Assembly: GCF_039812505.1 (NCBI RefSeq)
Contig: NZ_JBDIAQ010000020.1
Location: forward strand, 1-37,162
Length of the DNA stretch: 37,162 bases
Reading direction: 5' to 3'
From: Intrasporangium_A sp039812505
GTDB taxonomy: Bacteria; Actinomycetota; Actinomycetes; Actinomycetales; Dermatophilaceae
Under the pieces are notes generated by a model. The model did no database searches. It saw nothing but the letters and a program-made list of their open reading frames with translations, and had not been told where the DNA came from. This document shows, one piece after another, positions 31,759 through 37,162 of the stretch (the first letter of the stretch is position 1; each line of letters starts with the position of its first letter). Made by a program: the position numbers and the translations under genes.

Positions 31759-32810
31759 GCCCGACCTGCCAGCTCCGGCTCGGCGACCCTGCGGACGCCG
31801 GGCAGCACGATGCGCTTCAGCGATCCCGCGCTGCCTTCACCCGTGAGCGCCTCCTCGACCTGCTCGATCCCGTACTCGTGCGTGACCAGCGAGTCGAGCT
31901 CGACCTGTCCGGTGGCCAGCAGGGCTCGGGCGATCGGCCACGTGTTGGTGTACCGGAAGGTGCCCGTGACGTTCACCTCGCGCATCGCGATCTCGGGCAC
32001 GGACAGGGGGATCTCGTCGGCGCTGCCGACCAGCACGACGGTCCCGCCGGACCGGACGGACCGGATGCCGTTCACGATCGCGGGCACGGCCCCGGACGCG
32101 TCGATGAAGACGTGGGCGCCCAGCTGCTCGGTGGACTCGGTGGCCGGGTCGAGGACCCGGACCCCGTACCCTGCCGCCAGCTCCCGGCGGGCCGGGTTGA
32201 TGTCGCTGACCACGACGTCGACGGCGCCGAAGGCACGGGCGACCTGGGCCGCGATGATGCCGATGGGCCCGCCGCCGGCCACCAGCACGGTGTCGCCGAC
32301 CTTGATGCCGCCCTTCTGTGCGGCGGCGATGCCAACGGACAGGGGCTCCATGAGGGCGGCCGCGTGGTCGCTGATGGAGTCGGGCACCTCGTAGGCGAAG
32401 TCGTCCTGGATCAGCACGTACTCGCAGAACGCGCCGTCGATCGGGGGCGTGGCGTAGAACTCCATCGCGGGACAGAGGTTGTAGGCGCCGGCGCGGCAGA
32501 GCTCGCAGACCCGGCAGGGCCGCTGCGGCTCGATGGCGACGCGTTGCCCGATCCTGGCCGCGTCGACGTCCGCGCCGACCGCGACGATCCGGCCGCTCGC
32601 CTCGTGGCCGAGCACCAGGGGCGACTCGACGACATACGGCCCGATCCGGCCGTGCGTGTAGTAGTGCACGTCGGAGCCGCACACCCCGACGCTGAGCACC
32701 TGCACCAGTACCTCGTCGGGTGCCGGGCTCGGCACGGGGCGGTCCTCGAGGACCAGGTCCTCGATGCCGCGCAGCACGCTCGCGGTCATCGTCGTCGGGA
32801 TCTCGCTCAT
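31755..32810 (-). CDS. Zinc-dependent polyol dehydrogenase (sorbitol/xylitol dehydrogenase-like)
   Basis: Medium-chain dehydrogenase of 351 residues. The catalytic zinc is held by Cys44 (GVCGSD), His69 and Glu70 (GHEASGR). The structural zinc is held by Cys99, Cys102, Cys105 and Cys113 (CRVCELCRAGAYNLC). The Rossmann motif VAGGGPIGIIAAQ and the following acidic SDINPAR point to NAD. VHYYTHGRIG after the catalytic cysteine is characteristic of the sorbitol/xylitol dehydrogenase group, which oxidises a polyol at C2 to a ketose. The ATG at 32810 has AAAGGAC about 7 bases upstream. Lying between xylulokinase and the transporter, it probably makes xylulose from xylitol or D-arabinitol. Confidence 0.92.
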   Translation of the reverse strand: MSEIPTTMTASVLRGIEDLVLEDRPVPSPAPDEVLVQVLSVGVCGSDVHYYTHGRIGPYVVESPLVLGHEASGRIVAVGADVDAARIGQRVAIEPQRPCRVCELCRAGAYNLCPAMEFYATPPIDGAFCEYVLIQDDFAYEVPDSISDHAAALMEPLSVGIAAAQKGGIKVGDTVLVAGGGPIGIIAAQVARAFGAVDVVVSDINPARRELAAGYGVRVLDPATESTEQLGAHVFIDASGAVPAIVNGIRSVRSGGTVVLVGSADEIPLSVPEIAMREVNVTGTFRYTNTWPIARALLATGQVELDSLVTHEYGIEQVEEALTGEGSAGSLKRIVLPGVRRVAEPELAGRA

Positions 32811-32832
32811 GGAAGGTCCTTTCGTCTCGTGT

Positions 32833-34290
32833 CTAGAAGGTGTCGCCGCCGGCCTGCAGGTCGGCGAGGTGGAGATAGCGGTGCCAGATGTCGTTGCGGT
32901 CGGTTGCGGGGTCGGTGGTCGAGGTGACCCGGGGAGCCCACTGCGCGGTGACCGCGGCGACGGTCTCGCCGCGGACGACCGCGGCCGCCTGGATCGCGGC
33001 GCCCCGTGCCGTACCCTCGGGCGCTTCGACGGTCAGCGCGGGTCGTCCGGTGAGGTCGGCGATGATCTGCCGGTAGGCCGCCGCGCGAGCCCCTCCGCCG
33101 ATGAGTATGGTGCGCCCGTTCGTGGGGATGCCGTGCGAGGACAGCAGCCGCTCGCCGCGGACGAGGCCCAGCGCGACACCCTCGAACCCGGCGAGCGCCA
33201 GCTGCTCGCGACTGGTCGCCGTGGTCAGCCCGGCGAGCATCCCGCGCGCGTGCGGCAGGCGTGGGGAACGCTCCCCGTCGAGGTAGGCGGCCAGGATCGG
33301 GCGGTCCGGGGCCCGGTCGGCGGAGAGGGCGAGGCGGCTCAGCGTCGCGTGGTCGACCGAGAGCAGCCGGGCGATCGTGTCGGTCACCTTGGTCGAGTTG
33401 AGCGTGCAGACCAGCGGCAGGTACCCGCCGGTGACGTTGGCGACCCCGTCGATGCCGCCGGTGGGGTCCTTCACGGGCCGGTCGGTGGTGGCGAAGACGA
33501 CCCCCGAGGTGCCCAGGCTGTAGCCGATGTCGCCGGTGCCGAGCCCGATGCCCTGCGCGGCCAGGTGCTGGTCACCGCCGCCGGCGGCGACCACCGCGCC
33601 ACCGTCGATGCCGAGCTCCGCGGCGACCTGTGCGGTCACCCGACCAGCGCCGTCGTCGGGACCGAGGACCTCGGGCAGCATGGGCAGCCAGTTCCGTTCG
33701 GCGACCGTCTCGGTCAGGATGTCGGTCCGCCAGGTCATCGTGTCGGCGGAGAAGTAGCCCGTGCCCGAGGCGTCCGAACGGTCGGTGACCCGGCGCCCGG
33801 TGAGCCGGTAGGTGAGCCAGTCGTGCGGGACGGCGACGTGACGCACGCGGGCGAACGCCTCGGGCTCGTTGTCCCGCAGCCAGATCAGCTTGGTGACGGT
33901 GATCGCGGCGGAGGGGGTGATCCCGACCTGTTCGGCCCACCAGGCCGTGCCGAACTTCGCTACCAAGGCGGCTGCCTGCGGACCGGATGTGGTGTCGTTC
34001 CACAGCTTGGCCGGCCGGATCACCTCGCCGGACGCGTCCATGGCGACCAGCCCGTGGCACTGCGCGCCGACGGCGACCCCGACGACGCGGGCGGTCAGGT
34101 CCTTCGTGGCGTCGCGGACCGCGGCGATCAGGGCATGCCACCAGGCCTCCGGGTCCTGCTCGCTGACCGGTGGGTGGGTCACGGGGTGCGGGGCGCGCCC
34201 GGTGGAGACCAGCTCGCCGGTGTCGAGCGTGCGCACCTCCACCGTGCAGGACTGGGTGGAGCTGTCCACGCCGACGACGACGTCGGTCAT
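32833..34290 (-). CDS. xylB: Xylulokinase (FGGY family)
   Basis: Sugar kinase of 485 residues that should phosphorylate D-xylulose to xylulose 5-phosphate. The N-terminal lobe has GVDSSTQSCTVEV for phosphate binding and the xylulokinase-type GAQCHGLVAMDASGEVIRPAKLWNDTTS. The catalytic Asp is in GGGDQHLAAQGIG, followed by GYSLGTSGVV. The C-terminal lobe has ILIGGGARAAAYRQIIADLTGRP and EGTARGAAIQAA. The Met-His of the common GQMHG motif is Cys-His here. The ATG overlaps the SIS gene stop as ATGA, with GAGGGAG upstream. The start of the next gene, the dehydrogenase, lies 22 bases downstream. Confidence 0.92.
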   Translation of the reverse strand: MTDVVVGVDSSTQSCTVEVRTLDTGELVSTGRAPHPVTHPPVSEQDPEAWWHALIAAVRDATKDLTARVVGVAVGAQCHGLVAMDASGEVIRPAKLWNDTTSGPQAAALVAKFGTAWWAEQVGITPSAAITVTKLIWLRDNEPEAFARVRHVAVPHDWLTYRLTGRRVTDRSDASGTGYFSADTMTWRTDILTETVAERNWLPMLPEVLGPDDGAGRVTAQVAAELGIDGGAVVAAGGGDQHLAAQGIGLGTGDIGYSLGTSGVVFATTDRPVKDPTGGIDGVANVTGGYLPLVCTLNSTKVTDTIARLLSVDHATLSRLALSADRAPDRPILAAYLDGERSPRLPHARGMLAGLTTATSREQLALAGFEGVALGLVRGERLLSSHGIPTNGRTILIGGGARAAAYRQIIADLTGRPALTVEAPEGTARGAAIQAAAVVRGETVAAVTAQWAPRVTSTTDPATDRNDIWHRYLHLADLQAGGDTF

Positions 34291-34946
34291 CGGCGCGCTC
34301 CCTCGATCGAGGCGAGGGCGGGGATGGGCAGCGGCGGCGGGTCGGGAGGCAGGTCCTCGAGCTGACCGACGGCACCGGCCGGGTGGGTGTCCATGAACTG
34401 CTGCCACCTGTAGCCGCGGCCGCGCATCAGCACCTCGGCCAGGGCGTCGCCCCAGGCGGACTGCGCGAGGGTGATCCCGGTGGCGACGACCCCGCCGAGC
34501 TCTGCTCGCGCATCCACCGCGACGGCGACACTGAGGTCGGCGAGCCTGGCCAGGGGCGTCGTGTGGCTGCGCGTCAGCGCGATGACCCTGGCACCACGCC
34601 GCTGCACGATCCGGGCGGACTCGATGACCTCGGCGGAGGCGCCGCCGTTGGAGATCAGCAGGACGAGGTCGGTCGCGGTGATCGCCCCCGACGAGCCGTG
34701 CAGGCTGTCCATGGGCGAGAACGCCACCGCCGGGGTGCCGGTGACGGACAGGATGTGGGCCATTCGCCGGGCGACGGTCCCCGAGGTGCCGGAGCCGCCA
34801 ACGAACAGCTTGCCCTCGCACGTGAGGATCAGCGACGCCGCGTGCACGAACGTCGTGTCGACCGCCTCGGCCGCGGCACGGATGCCGTCCGCCTCGGCGA
34901 CCATACGCTGGCGTGCGACCGCCAGTATGCCGCTCTCCGCACTCAC
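34287..34946 (-). CDS. SIS-domain sugar-phosphate isomerase (KdsD/GutQ-like, no CBS domains)
   Basis: Protein of 219 residues with a single SIS domain. The order LFVGGSGTSGTVARRMAHILSVTGTPAVAF, MDSLHGSSGAITATDLVLLISNGGASAEVIE, then VIALTRSHTTPLARLADLSV and GDALAEVLMRGRGYRWQQFMDTHPAGAVG follows D-arabinose 5-phosphate isomerases (KdsD, KpsF, GutQ) closely. It ends where those proteins begin their two CBS domains. It would interconvert arabinose 5-phosphate and ribulose 5-phosphate. The GTG at 34946 is chosen because GAAGGAG lies 5 bases upstream; an in-frame ATG at 34988 lacks a ribosome site. It is the first gene of the minus-strand operon. Confidence 0.82.
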   Translation of the reverse strand: MSAESGILAVARQRMVAEADGIRAAAEAVDTTFVHAASLILTCEGKLFVGGSGTSGTVARRMAHILSVTGTPAVAFSPMDSLHGSSGAITATDLVLLISNGGASAEVIESARIVQRRGARVIALTRSHTTPLARLADLSVAVAVDARAELGGVVATGITLAQSAWGDALAEVLMRGRGYRWQQFMDTHPAGAVGQLEDLPPDPPPLPIPALASIEGARR

Positions 34947-35000
34947 CTTCGCTCCTTCGTGGGTCGACGCTGGCCTTTCCTCGCTCATGAGAGGTAGTCT

Positions 35001-35036
35001 GCTCATGTGAGCGTGAACTTGATACAGGCGAGCGTA
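35001..35036. promoter_or_regulatory. Divergent operator-promoter region of the pentose/pentitol locus
   Basis: This AT-richer stretch holds the palindrome GCTCA-TG-TGAGC (35001-35012) and two GAGCGT direct repeats exactly 21 bases apart (35009, 35030). A minus-strand TACGCT (35036-35031), with TTTTGT 17 bases upstream of it, could start the six-gene operon. TTGATA at 35019-35024 may be a -35 for the SorC gene, though its -10 is unclear. The symmetric elements are the natural binding place for the SorC protein. Confidence 0.4.
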
Positions 35037-35071
35037 GCAAAGTCGTACTCCCGACAAAAGGACTGAGACTC

Positions 35072-36052
35072 ATGTCACACAGTAGCGCTATGGGCGCTCA
35101 TCCGAGCGGAGCGCCTGATTCCGAGTCCGGTCGGGCGCTCTTGGCCGCGGTGGCCCGGGCGCACTACCTCGAGGGCCGGTCCCGGGTCGACATCGCCGAC
35201 GAGCTCGGGGTGTCCCGGTTCAAGGTCGCCCGGCTGCTCGCCCGCGCGACCGAGCAGGGCATCGTGACGATCCAGATCAACGACCAGGGCCTGCCCGCTC
35301 CGGACCTTGCCGGACGGCTTCGGGCCGAGCTCGGGCTCGACGCGTGCCGGGTCGTCCGCTCGCACGGGGACGGCGACTCCATCCGGCATCATGTCGGCAC
35401 CGCAGCGGCCGGGCTGCTCTCGGAGACGCTGCGACCGGACGAGGTCCTCGGCGTGGCGTGGGGGCGCACACTCACCGCCACGACCAGCCAGCTCGAACGA
35501 CTGCCGCGCCTCTCGGTGGTCCAGCTCACCGGCGTCATCGCGGGCGACATCTCCTCGTCCCCGATCGAGGTCGCCCGCCAGGTCTTCAGCCACTCCGGTG
35601 GTGACGTGCACCCGATCTTCGCCCCCCTGTTCGTGCCGGACGCCAAGACGGCCGAGGGGCTGCGCCGGCATCCCGACATCCGTGCGGTGATGACGCTGTT
35701 CCCGCGACTGACCACCGCCGTGCTGTCGGTCGGTTCGTGGGATCCGCCGGACAGCCAGATGCGCGGCGTGCTGCCGGACGAGGACCTGGCCCGCGTGGTC
35801 GACGGCGGTGTCGTCGCGGACATCGCCGGCATCCTCCTCACGGGGAGCGGGGCGCCCGTCGACCCGGCCCTGCAGGAGCGCTGCATCACGATCTCCTACG
35901 AGCAGCTGCGGGCCGTGCCCCGCGTCATCGCCGTCGCCGGGGGTGCCGCCAAGGCGAACGCGGTCCGGGTGGTGGCCCGAGCGGGGCTGATCACCGAGCT
36001 CGTCACCGACCAGACGCTCGCCCTCGCGGTCCTGGGAGGCCCTGATGCCTGA
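35072..36052 (+). CDS. SorC/DeoR-type sugar-binding transcriptional regulator
   Basis: Regulator of 326 residues. After a disordered head (1-20), the helix-turn-helix is in LEGRSRVDIADELGVSRFKVARLLARATEQGIV. The rest is the SorC sugar-phosphate-binding domain: DEVLGVAWGRTLTAT, VVQLTGVIAG, TTAVLSVGSWDPPDSQM, GDIAGILLTG-like DIAGILLTGSGAPVD, and the terminal VIAVAGGAAKANAVRVVARAGLITELVTDQTLA. Such proteins bind a phosphorylated sugar intermediate and form tetramers on DNA. It should control the divergent operon and its own transcript with the epimerase. The ATG at 35072 follows AAAGGA by about 9 bases. Confidence 0.92.
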   Translation: MSHSSAMGAHPSGAPDSESGRALLAAVARAHYLEGRSRVDIADELGVSRFKVARLLARATEQGIVTIQINDQGLPAPDLAGRLRAELGLDACRVVRSHGDGDSIRHHVGTAAAGLLSETLRPDEVLGVAWGRTLTATTSQLERLPRLSVVQLTGVIAGDISSSPIEVARQVFSHSGGDVHPIFAPLFVPDAKTAEGLRRHPDIRAVMTLFPRLTTAVLSVGSWDPPDSQMRGVLPDEDLARVVDGGVVADIAGILLTGSGAPVDPALQERCITISYEQLRAVPRVIAVAGGAAKANAVRVVARAGLITELVTDQTLALAVLGGPDA

Positions 36053-36668
36053 GATCGCCGGATCACTCTGGTCGGTCAGCCCGTCCGAGCAGGTCGCGCA
36101 GGTGGAGCGGCTGAAGGACCTTGGGCTGCGCCGGCTGCACTGGGACACGACGGACGGGCGGTTCGCCAGCCCCGGCGGGTTCACCGCCGAGCAGGCCCGC
36201 CAGCTCACGCAGACCACTGGCCTGGCCGCCGAGGCACACCTCATGGTGCAGCGCCCGCTGCGGGAGGTCGATGCGTGGGCCGACTTCTGCGACCTGGTCG
36301 TGGTCCACGCCGAGAGCGACGACTGGGACCTGGCCGTCGACCGGATCGCCCGGCGGGGCTGCCGCCCCGGCGTGGCCATCTCCCCGCAGACGCCGGTTAC
36401 GGTCGTGCCCGACGACCTGGTTGCCTTGTGCATGTCGATCGTGCCGGGCACGGCGGGCAGCGCCTTCGACGAGAGCGTGCTGCTGAAGGTGCAGGCGTTG
36501 CACGCCGCCTCGCCCACCCGGCGGATCGGGGTCGACGGCGGCATACAGCGTCGCCATGCCGACCGGTTGTCCGCTGCCGGGGCCGGCTGGCTCGTGGTCG
36601 GCACCGACCTGTTCTCGGAGTCGGGCGCCGAGCGGTGGGCCGGCCTGCTCGCCACGCGGGGTACGTGA
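36045..36668 (+). CDS. rpe: Ribulose-phosphate 3-epimerase
   Basis: TIM-barrel enzyme of 207 residues interconverting ribulose 5-phosphate and xylulose 5-phosphate. The family pattern is recognisable but divergent: LHWDTTDGRF replaces the usual LHxDVMDGxF, followed by EAHLMVQRP, VVVHAES, MSIVPGTAGSAF and IGVDGGI, with Asp and His residues at metal-ligand positions. The ATG overlaps the SorC gene by 8 bases and has GGGAGG 6 bases upstream, so both are cotranscribed. A second, housekeeping epimerase is likely elsewhere. This one probably serves the catabolic island by balancing xylulose 5-phosphate and ribulose 5-phosphate. Confidence 0.85.
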   Translation: MPEIAGSLWSVSPSEQVAQVERLKDLGLRRLHWDTTDGRFASPGGFTAEQARQLTQTTGLAAEAHLMVQRPLREVDAWADFCDLVVVHAESDDWDLAVDRIARRGCRPGVAISPQTPVTVVPDDLVALCMSIVPGTAGSAFDESVLLKVQALHAASPTRRIGVDGGIQRRHADRLSAAGAGWLVVGTDLFSESGAERWAGLLATRGT

Positions 36669-36673
36669 CAACG

Positions 36674-36698
36674 CTTGGCTCAGCTTGGCCGAGCCAGG
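36674..36698 (+). terminator. Hairpin terminator after the epimerase gene
   Basis: An 8-pair stem, CTTGGCTC (36674-36681) with GAGCCAGG (36691-36698) including one G-T pair, and a 9-base loop, begins 6 bases past the stop. Confidence 0.55.
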
Positions 36699-37162
36699 AA
36701 CGGGCGGGCGTGGTGCCCTCGTACGCTCCTGTCGTGCTTCACACGGGCATTGCTCCGCCCCGTCGTTGTTGGCACAGGCGCGGCACAGCGCCGCCTTCTC
36801 CTGGGCCGCGAGACCAACAACGCGTCGCGCGATGCACGGCGGCCGCGCACCGATGAAGGCCCTGCCCGTCGGATCGCGCGCCTACCGGCGAGGGTTCAAG
36901 CCGCCTCACGCCGAGTCGAACCGGTCGAGGAGGCCGGGACGGTTGGCCGTCGGTGGGTGTTGCCGATGCGGCGCCCCTACTCGCGCGGGCGTCAACTCGG
37001 GTGGGGACCTGCACCTGAATACATCACAGATGACATGTCCACCCCCATCAAGAGTGTCGTCGCGCGAGACAAGGCGATATGGAACCGGCACAGCCGTCCC
37101 TGTTGTCGCGCGCGACGTGCGGACATCCGGGACATACTCGAACCAGTCGGACCCCGGCCTGA
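36699..37162. other. Non-coding stretch at the window end
   Basis: No supportable gene. It contains CGTTGTTGG (36764-36772) / CCAACAACG (36814-36822), a 9-base inverted repeat with a 41-base loop. A 17-base imperfect inverted repeat, 14 of 17 matching, lies at 37056-37072 and 37103-37119 around the core TCGCGCGA. Several short frames are open to the window edge. The stretch from 37010 to 37060 has lower GC, as promoter regions often do, so a gene may begin just outside. Confidence 0.5.

Noticed and set aside
36734..36856. A 40-residue Arg/Pro-rich frame with GTG 6 bases after TACGCT
   Set aside because: No -35 element, no codon bias or recognisable protein feature; the -10 match is likely chance.
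37030..37162. Short open frames beginning at 37030, 37035 and 37079
   Set aside because: All three frames happen to be open, two run off the window, and none has a ribosome site or recognisable sequence.

Overview
The window looks like chromosomal core DNA of a high-GC actinobacterium. G or C dominates third codon positions, GTG starts are frequent, and TAnnnT boxes sit 6-7 bases before several start codons (leaderless mRNAs). Actinobacterial signature families are present: an XPB-type helicase, a DUF3027 protein beside a long cold-shock protein, DUF2530, an IdeR/DmdR-type iron repressor with all metal ligands, and an MprA-MprB-PepD-like operon. The order csp / DUF3027 / DUF2530 / permease / MarR / serC recalls a conserved actinobacterial neighbourhood. 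A member of the Micrococcales is plausible, but that is inference. I see no rRNA or tRNA gene, CRISPR array, transposase or phage gene.

Layout. 1-3553 (minus): response regulator, sensor kinase and HtrA protease, an envelope-stress operon. 3629-4396: TSUP exporter. 4415-12735: XPB helicase, M20 amidohydrolase, HMG-CoA lyase (plus), APC permease, and a helicase-associated-domain protein, with a 17-bp-arm hairpin between the convergent lyase and permease. 12770-17128: aldose epimerase, cold-shock protein coupled to DUF3027, DUF2530 and an AzgA-like purine permease. 17312-20865: PutP symporter, then a MarR regulator, an MFS exporter and a 29-codon membrane peptide joined by GTGA overlaps. 20876-25080: SerC, an AbiEi/DUF559-type protein flanked by related palindromic sequences, a pentapeptide-repeat protein, a small unknown protein and PdxH.

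25081-26462 is the richest non-coding stretch. Between pdxH and the iron repressor, the minus strand carries what reads as a complete small-RNA gene. It has a near-consensus promoter, a 5' segment able to pair over 16 bases with the 3' tail of 16S rRNA, a 12-codon frame and a terminator hairpin. After the repressor come tandem MtrA-like GTGAY boxes, a promoter and a ydaO-type cyclic di-AMP riboswitch leading into an NlpC/P60 cell-wall hydrolase. A DsbA/FrnE-like protein follows.

28170-36668 is a sugar-alcohol/pentose catabolic island. A tightly overlapping minus-strand operon (SIS isomerase, xylulokinase, polyol dehydrogenase, ABC ATPase, permease, lipoprotein) diverges from a SorC-type regulator and ribulose-phosphate epimerase. 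Together they would import a pentitol or pentose, oxidise it to a ketose, phosphorylate it, and channel arabinose-, xylulose- and ribulose-phosphates into the pentose phosphate pathway. The last 490 bases hold no gene I can support.
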